Source: Acidipila sp. EB88
Lineage (GTDB): Bacteria; Acidobacteriota; Terriglobia; Terriglobales; Acidobacteriaceae
Assembly (NCBI RefSeq): GCF_003858395.1
Contig: NZ_QWEV01000005.1
Location: 3,968,001 to 4,032,000 of the forward strand
DNA: 64,000 bases
Reading direction: 5' to 3'
The position numbers and the translations under genes are program-made. Below, piece by piece: positions 49,139-58,430 of the stretch. A model generated the notes under the pieces. That model was not told the DNA's origin. It made no database searches and was given only the letters and a program-made list of their open reading frames with translations. Numbering within the stretch: the first letter of the stretch is position 1; every line of letters begins with the position of its first letter.

Positions 49139-50134
49139 ATGACGTCTGTTCTTCTTTCAATGTTCCGCCCGGTTTCGCCGCGAACCCGGATCGCACATCC
49201 GCTCGCAATGGCTGCCGTTCTGTTGTGCGCCGCAACATATGCGCCTTGCCTGCGCGCCCAGTCAGCCTCGACCGCACCTGCCTACCAGGATTCCGGCGTC
49301 TCACGCCCGCCGTCCGATGACACGATCGTGGCCAACGACGACGTGGTCGCCGCACCGAGCAAGCCGCTGCCTGGTACGCCCTCGCCTGCCCCGGTGCAGC
49401 AGCAGCCCCCAGTGGCTGCGCAGCCCGTGAGCCGGTCCCTGGCCGAGAACCCTGACTACGGACCAATCACCAGTACCAGTGATGCGCAGCCAGCCAACGC
49501 CGATCACGGGGTACACCTGATCAGCCGCCCGACCGATCCGGACGAGGGCGTTGTCGGCATGGTGCCATCCCCGGCCAACCAGCTTGCCGAGGGAACCAAC
49601 ATCCGCGTGCGCCTGCTGCAGGCTCTCAGCACGCAGCAGACACAGGATGGTGAGCCCTTCCGTGGACAGGTCGCCAACGACGTCTACAAGGACGGCAGGG
49701 TGGTTATCCCGCTCGGCTCCGAGCTGCGCGGCCGCGTCACGCAGGTAAGCCAGGGGCATCGCCTCGGTGCGCATGCCACCATCCGGCTACGGCCCGATGC
49801 CGTGATCCTTCCGGATGGCACCGCGTACCACCTCATGGCACAGGCCATTTCTACCTCGCAGGCCAACACCCGGACCGACCAGGAAGGCGGCATTCAGCCA
49901 ACGATGCACGTGGCCAAGGACCTGGCCGAGTACGGCGCCGGGGCTGGCGGCGGCGCGATCGTTGGTGGCGTGTTGGGTGGTCCTGTGGGCGCAGGCGCAG
50001 GCGCGCTGGTAGGCGCAGGCATCGTGACCACGCACATGCTGCTGCAGAAGCCCCAGTCCGCACACGTGGAGCAGGGGTCGGAAGTCGTCTTCAGCCTGAC
50101 GGAGCCCATGGAATTGCTGCCCACCCGCAACTAA
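49139..50134 (+). CDS. Secreted VirB10/TrbI-like beta-barrel-fold protein
   Basis: A 331-residue exported protein with signal segment (about 20-40) and a Pro/Ser-rich spacer. From about residue 155 it resembles the VirB10/TrbI C-terminal fold: GTNIRVRLLQALSTQQTQDG, VIPLGSELRGRVTQVSQGHRLG and VILPDGTAYHLMAQAIS. A glycine-zipper region follows (GAGAGGGAIVGGVLGGPVGAG), then a terminal strand SEVVFSLTEPMEL. No other type IV secretion genes are present, so it is not part of a T4SS here. ATG at 49139 has GGAG upstream. Role unknown. Confidence 0.68.
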   Translation: MTSVLLSMFRPVSPRTRIAHPLAMAAVLLCAATYAPCLRAQSASTAPAYQDSGVSRPPSDDTIVANDDVVAAPSKPLPGTPSPAPVQQQPPVAAQPVSRSLAENPDYGPITSTSDAQPANADHGVHLISRPTDPDEGVVGMVPSPANQLAEGTNIRVRLLQALSTQQTQDGEPFRGQVANDVYKDGRVVIPLGSELRGRVTQVSQGHRLGAHATIRLRPDAVILPDGTAYHLMAQAISTSQANTRTDQEGGIQPTMHVAKDLAEYGAGAGGGAIVGGVLGGPVGAGAGALVGAGIVTTHMLLQKPQSAHVEQGSEVVFSLTEPMELLPTRN

Positions 50135-50479
50135 CCGGCGTGCGCGAGCAAAGCAGGCGCCCTTCGCGGGGCGCCTTTGTGCTGCTCTGAACCCGGCAGC
50201 GCGACGGAACCCCACGCAGCACAAGGGGTGCGCACCAAAGATGTGGCAGGGGTTACCCAAACCATCGCTATAGTCCTCCATAGCGGCAAAACTGACGCCC
50301 GTGTTTTACATGCTTGGGCATGGAATTGGCAAGCATGAATCTCTATACTGAAACTGTTCCTTGAGTCCCTGCAGCATGGCAGACAGGCAGCGACGCTGTT
50401 CGTGCAAGCTTCCTTGTCGGCATGCGGCCTGAACCGCGGTCCTGGGATGGGGCAAGAAATTGCAGCACAGGATGCTTCG
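50135..50479. other. Intergenic region after the VirB10/TrbI-like gene
   Basis: About 345 bases with a terminator at its left end (50154-50178) and the promoter region of the glycosyltransferase-like gene. Nothing else was recognised. Confidence 0.5.
50154..50178 (+). terminator. Terminator after the VirB10/TrbI-like gene
   Basis: AGGCGCCC and GGGCGCCT form a perfect 8-bp stem with a 6-base loop, followed by TTGTG, 19 bases after the stop. Confidence 0.65.
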
Positions 50480-51469
50480 ATGAGTCAGAGCTACGCGGTG
50501 CTGTTCAAAACACATTTCTGGGATGACTTTACCCGCCGGCAGCTCGATCGTTTGAAAGCCGTCGTGGGGCGAGGCGATATCTACGTCCTGGTGGATGAGA
50601 CCTTCCAGCCCGCCCCGCCGATCGCCCACGACCATGTCCTGGGCGTAACCAGGCAGGACATCGAGACGCTGCAACTCGCGCCTATCACCACGCACGGCTC
50701 CATCCTCTGGTACAACATCGATTACCCGCACTACGTTGCCTTTTCCAAGCTCCCGGCTTACGACTACTACGTCACCATCGAGTTCGACGCCAATATTCGC
50801 CAATCCCTTGACACCCTGATCGACGCACTCGCACGCGACGAGGTTGACTACCTTGGTTTTCCCATCCGCAAGCGGGCATCGGAGTGGCCGTGGTACAGCG
50901 CGCACCTCGATATCTACGGACCGGACATGCTGGTTGCGCTTTCCTGCTTTGCCGTGTTTTCGCATCGCGCACTGGCGCTGCTGCTGGCCCGGCGCCAGGT
51001 CATGAGCAAGGCATTCGCCGCGGGTAGGCTGTCGTTCTGGCCTAACAACGAGGCGTTCCTACCGAACGAGATCCGCAACGCCAGGCTGCACATGGAAGCG
51101 CTTGCGACGTATGGTCCGGACAAGCACTACGACTGGTGGCCGCCTCTCGAGGAGTCCGCTCTGGACGGCCTGGGCGAGCAGATGTTTGTGCATCCGGTGC
51201 TGCACGGCACGCGCTTTGTGCGCAGCCTGATCCATCACGAACCCAACCTTAAGAGCTTTCTCAAGGTTGGTACGGCAAATCACGAGAAGCTCAAGCACTT
51301 CGATCCGCAGCTTGTGACTTCGCTGCTGCGGGCTGAAAGCAGCCGTCGCTGGCGGGATCGCTTCAGCCGCCTGCTGCAGCGGGTCAGGCTGCAGCGCAAG
51401 TGGGACAGCAACGCGCACGCGAAAAGTGCCAGGGTCGCGCAGGCGGAGTCGCTGCACAACTCGGGCTAG
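50480..51469 (+). CDS. Glycosyltransferase-like (GT-A fold) protein of unknown function
   Basis: A 329-residue soluble protein. It opens with YAVLFKTHFWDDFTRRQLDRLKA, a Rossmann-like beta-alpha unit, then GDIYVLVDET. A DxD-like element occurs in YDYYVTIEFDANI near residue 100, and WPWYSAHLDIYGPDM and FWPNNEAFLPNEI are conserved-looking. This pattern suggests a GT-A nucleotide-sugar transferase of a poorly described family (similar in layout to DUF3405-type proteins). ATG at 50480 has AGGA upstream; 50402 is the frame limit. No sugar pathway genes flank it. Confidence 0.55.
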   Translation: MSQSYAVLFKTHFWDDFTRRQLDRLKAVVGRGDIYVLVDETFQPAPPIAHDHVLGVTRQDIETLQLAPITTHGSILWYNIDYPHYVAFSKLPAYDYYVTIEFDANIRQSLDTLIDALARDEVDYLGFPIRKRASEWPWYSAHLDIYGPDMLVALSCFAVFSHRALALLLARRQVMSKAFAAGRLSFWPNNEAFLPNEIRNARLHMEALATYGPDKHYDWWPPLEESALDGLGEQMFVHPVLHGTRFVRSLIHHEPNLKSFLKVGTANHEKLKHFDPQLVTSLLRAESSRRWRDRFSRLLQRVRLQRKWDSNAHAKSARVAQAESLHNSG

Positions 51470-51510
51470 TCCGCTTGTTCGGCCCGATCATGTTAGCCAG
51501 CAGAGCCGCC

Positions 51511-53973
51511 TCAGCTTGGGATGCGGTCCAGCAACCGCTTCCAGTTTTTCTGGTTCTTGCGGAACGACCGCTTCAGATCCTCTAGAATCCGTTCGAAATC
51601 CGTGTGGCCGCTGAGACGCTTCCATGCCGGGTTCTGCGCAAACCACGGGTAGTTTTCATTGCCCAGGTAGATCGCCCGGCGCAGCCAGTGCAGCGCTTCG
51701 CTTTCGTCCCCTTCCACGGCAAAGTACGTCGCAAGTCGGTAGGCCATTTCGCTGTCCGCTTCGGCTGCGGAGATGGAGTTCTCCTCGATCAGCTCGGCTG
51801 CCCGTTCGCGCTCGCCTGCCTGTACGTAGCACATGGCGAGCGTCGGATACGCCAGGCGCATGCTGTGGTCATCCTCGATCACGCGCTCCAGGATGTCGAT
51901 CGCGGCAGCGGTGTCGTTCTGCCGCATACGCTGGTAGGCCACTGAGGTCCGCAACAGCGGGTGCTTCGGCTCAAGCGCCAGGCCTTTTTCCAGCTCGTCG
52001 CTGGCGAGCTCCAGCTGGTTCTGGTACTGGTACACGCGCGCGCGATGGTTGTAGATGATGGGCGCGTTGGACGGGTCCAGTTGCAGCGACGCGTTGAACT
52101 GCTTCAGCGCGTGGTCATACATGCCGTCGAGCCGCATGGTGATGCCGGCGATGATGTGGACCTGCGCGTCGTTGGAAGCGGTATGCAGCAGGTGCTCAAT
52201 GCCGTGGCGGGCGCTTTCCTTCTCGCCGCGCGACAGCAGCATGTAGACCCGGTACAGGTTGGCTTCCACAGAGCCGGGGTCAATCTCGAGCGCGCGGTCA
52301 AACGCCTTGCGCGCCGCGATGACGTGCATGTGGCCGCCAAAGCCATGCCGCACGTACTGCAGGTGGGTGATGCCCAACCCGCTCCACGCAGCCGAGAACG
52401 GCGCGTCTTCGCCGGTCACATGCTCGAACCGCTCCAGCGCCCGGTCCAGGTCGCTGCGGCTGCCGGTGCGCTGCATAAATGCGGAAAGCATGGCGCGAGC
52501 CTGCAAGTACTCCTCGGAGGCCTGGCCGGTGAGCCGGCTGCCCCGCGGCGACGAGCGATCGGCGATCTTGAGCTGCCCGATTCCCTGCAGCGAAGCGAAC
52601 ACGTCATTGCAGATCTCGCTCTGCACAGCGATCAGGTCAAAGGAAGGCACGCTGATCCCGCCGCCGCCGCCCACGCTCTGGTTGAGCACGTCGATCAACT
52701 GCCAGTTCAGGTCGAAGCCCTCCTTGGAGCGCATGAAGGATCCGGCCAGGACCCACCGCACCAGCAGCTTCTGCCCGATCATCAGCGGGTCCATCTGTGC
52801 AAGCTGCTGCGGCGTGCTCATCTGCAGCAAAGCGCTCGAAGGCCGCACTACGATCGACGGCATACGCGCCAGCCTTGCCGCAATGGCGTCGGCCAGCGCC
52901 GACCCGTACAGGATGGCGACCGGTTCCGACCCGAGGTTGGTGAATGGCAGCACCATGATGCTGTTCTGCTTACCTGCCGTGTCCGGCGAGTCGCGGAAGC
53001 GCTCAGCAAGCATCGAGAGGAAGCCCGTGGTGCGCTTCTCTGTCTCCGCGGCAGAGACCGGCAGGGTGGCCGCAGCTTCCCCGGGAATAATCCCGGACTC
53101 CAGCTGCATGGTCTTCATGATGGTTTTGAGTGCCTCGCGGGTGTCGGCGGCGCTCGCGTAACGGTCTGCCGGCGTCTTGGCAAGCAGCGTGTTGATCACG
53201 GACTCGAGCTCCAGCGGCGCCTGCGGACAACATTGAGAAAGCGCCGGCTGATCCACAAACTGGATCGCGCGAATGCTCTGAAACTCGTCCCCGTCGGGGC
53301 GGCTGAACGGGTGCCGGCCGCTCACCAGTTCATACAGGATGACGCCCAGCGCCCAAAGATCGCTCCTCACGCTCGACTGGCCGGTCACAAACTGCTCGGG
53401 CGCCATGTAGCCGATGGTGCCGCCACGCGCGGTGTAAGTTGCGGCGAGCGGCCCGCCTTTGCGGGTGCTGGTCACCGACGGGTCGAACTCGGCATCTTCG
53501 ACGCTGAGCCGCCGCGCCAGGCCGAAATCCAGGATCTTGATGAGGCCGCCATCCGTGAGAATCACGTTGGCCGGCTTGAGGTCGCGATGGAAGATGCCGA
53601 GCGAATGCGCCGCATGGAGCCCGTCGGCGATTTGGATCCCGACCGAAAGCACCAGCTGGATCGTCGCTGGTCCGCGCGCGATGAGCTTGTCCAGCGGCTG
53701 CCCCGGCACGTACTGCATGACGATGAAGGCTTCTTCCCCTTCTTCGCCAACCTCGTAGATCGCGCAGACGTTGGGGTGCTCGATGGCGGAAGCCAGCCGC
53801 GCCTCGCGCAGCACGGTGCTTCGCATCTGCTCCGAGGTGAGCGCACCCTTTTTCAGAATTTTCAAAACGACCGGGCGCATCAACTCGGTATCGTTCGCCA
53901 GGTAGACGACGCCGCTGCCGCCCTGGCCCAGGCGTCGCTGCAGTTCGTAGTGCTCGATTACCCTATGCTTCAT
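51511..53973 (-). CDS. Serine/threonine protein kinase with TolB-like and TPR repeats
   Basis: An 820-residue Hanks-type kinase. P-loop RRLGQGGSGVVYLA (11-24), Lys38, catalytic Asp131 (FHRDLKPANV), DFG at 149-151 and GTIGYMAPEQ in the activation segment are all intact. Residues about 335-470 form a FlgO/TolB-like region (IMVLPFTNLGSEPVAI). About 480-780 contain TPR-like helical repeats. No transmembrane helix is evident, so the kinase appears cytosolic. This architecture is abundant in Acidobacteria and likely senses through TPR-mediated interactions. It is divergent from the PAS-GGDEF-EAL gene. Confidence 0.93.
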   Translation of the reverse strand: MKHRVIEHYELQRRLGQGGSGVVYLANDTELMRPVVLKILKKGALTSEQMRSTVLREARLASAIEHPNVCAIYEVGEEGEEAFIVMQYVPGQPLDKLIARGPATIQLVLSVGIQIADGLHAAHSLGIFHRDLKPANVILTDGGLIKILDFGLARRLSVEDAEFDPSVTSTRKGGPLAATYTARGGTIGYMAPEQFVTGQSSVRSDLWALGVILYELVSGRHPFSRPDGDEFQSIRAIQFVDQPALSQCCPQAPLELESVINTLLAKTPADRYASAADTREALKTIMKTMQLESGIIPGEAAATLPVSAAETEKRTTGFLSMLAERFRDSPDTAGKQNSIMVLPFTNLGSEPVAILYGSALADAIAARLARMPSIVVRPSSALLQMSTPQQLAQMDPLMIGQKLLVRWVLAGSFMRSKEGFDLNWQLIDVLNQSVGGGGGISVPSFDLIAVQSEICNDVFASLQGIGQLKIADRSSPRGSRLTGQASEEYLQARAMLSAFMQRTGSRSDLDRALERFEHVTGEDAPFSAAWSGLGITHLQYVRHGFGGHMHVIAARKAFDRALEIDPGSVEANLYRVYMLLSRGEKESARHGIEHLLHTASNDAQVHIIAGITMRLDGMYDHALKQFNASLQLDPSNAPIIYNHRARVYQYQNQLELASDELEKGLALEPKHPLLRTSVAYQRMRQNDTAAAIDILERVIEDDHSMRLAYPTLAMCYVQAGERERAAELIEENSISAAEADSEMAYRLATYFAVEGDESEALHWLRRAIYLGNENYPWFAQNPAWKRLSGHTDFERILEDLKRSFRKNQKNWKRLLDRIPS

Positions 53974-54212
53974 TCCTTGTTAGTGTAGCGGCTGTTTGCC
54001 GGGTCCAGCTCGGGGCGCCAGCTCCCACCTCGGAACCGCCTCGTCGGCCGCCCTATCGGCGCAACACCGGGCGGAAAGAGCCAATACGGCATGGGCGACT
54101 CTGTTTCGGGATGGTCCCCCGGGCGAATGTGGAAATAACTACCAGTTACCGGAAGAATGGCGTTTAATGCCTATCTAAAACAGGCAACGCTGCTGCCTCC
54201 CACGAATCCCTC

Positions 54213-56285
54213 ATGTCGATACTCTCTGAAGATGTTATGTACCGGCTGCTTGTCCAGAGCGTTACCGATTACGCAATCTACCTGCTCTCCCTGGACGGCT
54301 TCGTTCTGAACTGGAACGCCGGTGCGCAACGGTGCGAGGGGTACAGGGCGGACGAGATCATCGGGCAGCATTTCTCGATCTTCTACACCGAGGAGGAGCG
54401 CGCGCAGGATCTGCCCCAGCAGGCGCTCCGCACGGCCCTGCACACCGGCGGCTTCGAAACCGAAGCCTGGCGCGTGCGGCAGGACGGCTCGCGCTTCCTG
54501 GCCCATGTCGTGCTACAGCCGGTGAAAGATGAGGCCGGAACAACCTTCGGGTTTGCCAAAATCGTCCGTGACCTGACCGAGCAGCGGGAGCGAGAGTCCC
54601 GAGTGGCTGAGCAGGAGAGGACGTTCCGGCTGCTGGTGCAGGGCGTCACCGACTACGCCATTTACATGCTGTCCCCAGGCGGAATCGTGAGCAACTGGAA
54701 CGCCGGCGCGGAGCGAACCAAGGGCTATCGGGCCGATGAGATCGTCGGGCAGCATTTTTCCCGCTTCTACACGCCGGAAGATCGTTTGCGGGGACTGCCG
54801 GAACAGGCGCTGGCGACCGCGATGGAGAGCGGACGATTCGAAGGCGAAGGCTGGAGACTGCGCAAGGATGGCAGCAGCTTCTGGGCACACGTTGTGATCG
54901 ATGCGATCCGCGATGAGCAGGGTGCAGCGCTGGGATTTGCGAAAATCACCCGCGACGTAACGGAAAGGAAGAAGATCGAGGACCAGATGTCTCACCTGGC
55001 CCATCACGATGTGCTGACAACCCTGCTGAATCGCGCCGCGTTCCGTGATGCGGTACAGGCAGCCCTGCGCCGGGACTCATGCTCAGTCCTGATTTACCTG
55101 GATCTCGACCGCTTCAAGCCGGTCAACGACACGCTGGGACACCTTGCAGGAGACAAGGTTCTGCAGGTAGTCGCCGAGCGCATCGCGGCACAGTTGCGCA
55201 AGACTGATGTGGGCGGACGACTGGGCGGCGACGAGTTTGCAATCCTTCTTGTGGACTGCGAAAGCGATCAGGATGCCGCCGCCGCCAGCGAACGCCTGAT
55301 CCGCGAGATTGAACGACCTATTTCGATCGATGGCCTTACCGTCACAATCGGCGCCAGCGCAGGCGTGGCCTTCGCCGGGGGAGAGCCCTGCACTCCGGAA
55401 ATGCTGCTTCACAACGCGGACCTCGCACTCTATGCGGCCAAGCGGGAAAAACGCGGCACCTATCGCCGCTACGAACCAGGCATGGACATCGAGATCGCAC
55501 AGCACAAGGCGCTCGAGAGCGATCTGCGCGCGGCTCTGGGCCGTAACGAGTTCTCGCTGCACTATCAAGCCGTAGTCCACGCCAGCAGCAATGCCGTGAC
55601 CGGCTACGAAGCCCTGCTCCGCTGGAACAGTCCGACGCGCGGCCAGGTTCTCCCTGCTGACTTCATCCCTTATGCCGAGCAGCACGGCCTGATGGTCGAG
55701 ATCGGCGATTGGGTCCTGAACGCCGCCTGTGTCGAGGCGTCAAGATGGCCGGACACTCTCTCCATCTCGATCAACGTGTCGCACGCGCAGCTGCGCTCGC
55801 CCGACTTCGTGCGGAGGATTGATGAAGTGCTCGCACGGACCGGCGTGTCCCCTGGGCGCCTCGAGCTGGACATCACCGAAACAGCGATCATCAGCGACCT
55901 TGCCGCTGCGCAAGCCACCCTGGAGGAGCTCCGCGCTAGAGACATCCTGATTGCCGTGGACGATTTTGGATCGGCGCACTCTTCGCTGAGCCTTTTGCGC
56001 ACGCTGCCGATCACGCGTATGAAGATCGATCGCAGCTTTGTGCAGGAACTCGGCAAGACGGAGCAATCGCTGGCCATCGTACGGGCCCTCACCGGCCTGT
56101 GCCAGAGCCTCGGCTTAGCCACTACGGCCGAGGGCGTCGAGACCGAGGAGCAGCGGCGCTTGCTGCGATGCGCGGGCTGCCAGGATCTCCAGGGCTACCT
56201 CGTGGGGCGTCCCGCTTCTCCTCCCGCGTTCAGCAGCACGGAAGCCGTTGGTGTGCCGGAAGAGGCTGCGGAAAGTACCGGTTGA
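54213..56285 (+). CDS. PAS-PAS-GGDEF-EAL cyclic di-GMP signalling protein
   Basis: A 690-residue soluble sensor-enzyme. Two PAS domains (about 8-130 and 140-255) are a recent-looking internal duplication: both contain LLVQ-VTDYAIY-LS and NWNAGA followed by GYRADEI-GQHFS-FYT. The GGDEF site is intact near 333 (RLGGDEFAILL). The EAL domain near 464 has YEALLRW, and the catalytic residues in NVSHAQL, DITETAI, DDFG, MKIDRSF and AEGVET are present. The usual TGYSSL loop is SAHSSL. It may both make and break c-di-GMP. There is no TM segment; PAS cofactor (haem or flavin) cannot be told. Confidence 0.94.
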   Translation: MSILSEDVMYRLLVQSVTDYAIYLLSLDGFVLNWNAGAQRCEGYRADEIIGQHFSIFYTEEERAQDLPQQALRTALHTGGFETEAWRVRQDGSRFLAHVVLQPVKDEAGTTFGFAKIVRDLTEQRERESRVAEQERTFRLLVQGVTDYAIYMLSPGGIVSNWNAGAERTKGYRADEIVGQHFSRFYTPEDRLRGLPEQALATAMESGRFEGEGWRLRKDGSSFWAHVVIDAIRDEQGAALGFAKITRDVTERKKIEDQMSHLAHHDVLTTLLNRAAFRDAVQAALRRDSCSVLIYLDLDRFKPVNDTLGHLAGDKVLQVVAERIAAQLRKTDVGGRLGGDEFAILLVDCESDQDAAAASERLIREIERPISIDGLTVTIGASAGVAFAGGEPCTPEMLLHNADLALYAAKREKRGTYRRYEPGMDIEIAQHKALESDLRAALGRNEFSLHYQAVVHASSNAVTGYEALLRWNSPTRGQVLPADFIPYAEQHGLMVEIGDWVLNAACVEASRWPDTLSISINVSHAQLRSPDFVRRIDEVLARTGVSPGRLELDITETAIISDLAAAQATLEELRARDILIAVDDFGSAHSSLSLLRTLPITRMKIDRSFVQELGKTEQSLAIVRALTGLCQSLGLATTAEGVETEEQRRLLRCAGCQDLQGYLVGRPASPPAFSSTEAVGVPEEAAESTG

Positions 56286-56299
56286 GACCCTGCGGAGGT

Positions 56300-57502
56300 T
56301 TACGGGAAAGAAACAGTGCCCGCGGCAACTCCGAATGACCGGGCTTGCTCACGCGGCGACGGTTCCAGTTGAGCAGGCTCAACTGGAACGATGATACGCA
56401 CAGAAAGACCGGGGCCGGAGCGAAGCATGATCGTGCCGCCCAAGTCACGCACCCGTTCGCGCATGCCGCGCAGCCCATTGCCTTCGGCTCCCTGCATGCC
56501 GCGACCGTCGTCAGCGATCTCGAGCTCCACACAGCCCGACCTTGCCTCCAGCAAAATGGTGCTGTGGCGCGCCTCGGCATGCCGCACGATGTTAGTGACG
56601 GCCTCTCGCAGCAGCAACGCAAGCGAGGCTTCCTGCTGCGCGGACAGGCGGGGCAACGATGCAGGCACATGCGTGACCGCGACGCCTGCCGCCGACAACG
56701 TCGCCACGGCCTGCTGTAACTCCGCTGGCAGACCCTGTGCCTTGTATCCCGATACCGTGTGCCGCACCTCGGCCAGCGCGCGCCGTGCCGTGACCTGGAT
56801 ATCTGCAAGCTCCTGCGCTGTGCGCTCCGGGTCTGTCGCCAGCAGGCGCCCCGCGAGTTCGCTCTTCACCGAGATCAACGAGAGTGTGTGTCCCAGCACA
56901 TCATGCAGGTCGCGCGCGATGCGCTCGCGCTCCGCGGTCTTGGCAAGCTGCTCGATCTCATCATGAGCCATGCGCAGCCGAGCATCTGCTGCGGCGGCCT
57001 TGCATTGCATATACACGGTGAGTCCACTCACGGTGCAGGCACCTACGGCCGACCAGAACTCCCAGAGGGGCAGATGCAACAGCCGGTACTGCAGAAAAAT
57101 GCAGCTCTCCAGCGCGAGGAAGGCGGCCACAAAGCTGCGTCCCCGGAACAGGTGCGGCAGCGAGGTAGCTACATACACAAAGATGCCAAACGCACTGATG
57201 TTTGACGGCACATACACGAAGGCGAGCAGCAAAAGTCCCAGGGTGCTGATTGCCTTCGTTCGGTAGGCCTTGCCCTCATGGGCAAGCGTAAACAGTGGCA
57301 GGAACGTGGCGCATGCGAGCACCAGCAGCGCCCAGCCACGAAACGACCGGTCGTACACAGGCTCGATGATCCAAAAGCCGACGTAGAGAAGTTGAAGCCG
57401 ATGCATGGAGTCCAGCGAAAGAAAGCCAAGCGTGCTCCACGAAAAACCGTGGCGCTGCTTCCAGGCCACTGCCGGCACGCTTCTCTGCGGTGCTTGACCC
57501 AA
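56300..57502 (-). CDS. DesK/NarL-type sensor histidine kinase
   Basis: A 400-residue membrane histidine kinase. About five to six hydrophobic segments (35-165) form the sensor, followed by a HisKA_3 dimerisation region with phospho-accepting His200 (ERERIARDLHDVLGHTLS) and an ATPase domain with REAVTNIVRHAEA (N box), DDGRGM and GLRGMRERV (G box). TTG at 57502 has AGGG upstream and starts 2 bases after the permease stop. It is the third gene of an ABC exporter operon. No response regulator is encoded next to it: its stop faces the stop of the PAS-GGDEF-EAL gene 15 bases away. Confidence 0.93.
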   Translation of the reverse strand: MGQAPQRSVPAVAWKQRHGFSWSTLGFLSLDSMHRLQLLYVGFWIIEPVYDRSFRGWALLVLACATFLPLFTLAHEGKAYRTKAISTLGLLLLAFVYVPSNISAFGIFVYVATSLPHLFRGRSFVAAFLALESCIFLQYRLLHLPLWEFWSAVGACTVSGLTVYMQCKAAAADARLRMAHDEIEQLAKTAERERIARDLHDVLGHTLSLISVKSELAGRLLATDPERTAQELADIQVTARRALAEVRHTVSGYKAQGLPAELQQAVATLSAAGVAVTHVPASLPRLSAQQEASLALLLREAVTNIVRHAEARHSTILLEARSGCVELEIADDGRGMQGAEGNGLRGMRERVRDLGGTIMLRSGPGLSVRIIVPVEPAQLEPSPREQARSFGVAAGTVSFP

Positions 57503-57504
57503 CG

Positions 57505-58308
57505 TTAAGCCCTCGCTTCACTCACGCGCCACACACGCGCGCTGATCCCCAGCAGCACCACAGTATACGTAGCCAGCACCCCATAGCCCACCAGCATCGA
57601 GTAGCCCGTGAAGCCGAACACGTGCAGCGCGAGACGTGAGAACCAGAACGTCGGCAGATACTGTGCGAAGCTCTGCATCCACTTCGGGAGCAGTTCCACT
57701 GGCACCCATAAACCGCCGCAGAACGAAAGCGGCAAATACAGGAGATTGACAAGACCAGGGCCCGAGCCCGGCGGCACGGCGAGGCCAAACAACAGTCCGA
57801 GGCTCGCGAACGGGATGGTGCCGACCGCGACCACTCCGAGCAAGTCCACGATCTCTCCCGGGCTCGCGAGCATCCGTCCGCTGACAAGCGGTCCAAGCGC
57901 CACCAGCAACAGGCAGATCGTGAGCGAGAACACGAGACTTGATGCCAGCTTGGCCACAAGGTAGGCCATGGGCGGCATGGGGCTTGCGCGCTTCAACTCA
58001 AGCCAGCCGTGGCCTCGCTCATAGGCGAGTCCATTGCCGATGCCGAAAAGTGCTGCGCCCACGGCGCCGAAACAGCTGTAACTCGCAAGCAGGTAGCGCG
58101 CCGTCTCGCGCCCTTCCGGCCCTGGATGGCGGTTAATTGAACTGAACAGCAGGTAAAAGATCACCGGGAAGCCGACGGCAGAGAACGAGTACGCGCGATT
58201 GCGTAGCATCTTCACCAACTCTGCGCGTATCTCGCGGCCATATAGCGCGAGCAACGTCCTACTGTTGGGCCCAGCGTGGAGAGAATCAGCGACACCACTT
58301 AAAGGCAT
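57505..58308 (-). CDS. ABC-2 type transporter permease
   Basis: A 267-residue integral membrane protein with about six hydrophobic segments. The N-terminal cytosolic part YGREIRAELVKMLRNRAYSFS leads into the first membrane segment, as is typical of ABC-2 permeases. ATG at 58308 is chosen because GGAGG stands 7 bases before it; the frame is open back to 58425 but the added residues are atypical. The preceding ATPase gene ends 122 bases upstream. Likely exports a lipid, drug or peptide. Confidence 0.88.
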   Translation of the reverse strand: MPLSGVADSLHAGPNSRTLLALYGREIRAELVKMLRNRAYSFSAVGFPVIFYLLFSSINRHPGPEGRETARYLLASYSCFGAVGAALFGIGNGLAYERGHGWLELKRASPMPPMAYLVAKLASSLVFSLTICLLLVALGPLVSGRMLASPGEIVDLLGVVAVGTIPFASLGLLFGLAVPPGSGPGLVNLLYLPLSFCGGLWVPVELLPKWMQSFAQYLPTFWFSRLALHVFGFTGYSMLVGYGVLATYTVVLLGISARVWRVSEARA

Positions 58309-58430
58309 TTTTCTGTCCTCCATCGGTTTCGGATCTGATTTCGGCAATATCCTGGTCAGCGCGGCCGGACACCAGGGGTGCGTTGCGCCAGCGGCCGCCC
58401 TGCCTGCAGACGACCCGAGAGCCACGCACG

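Noticed and set aside
51961..53988. 675-codon open frame opposite the serine/threonine kinase
   Set aside because: Low-complexity composition and no motifs, while the kinase has all catalytic motifs.
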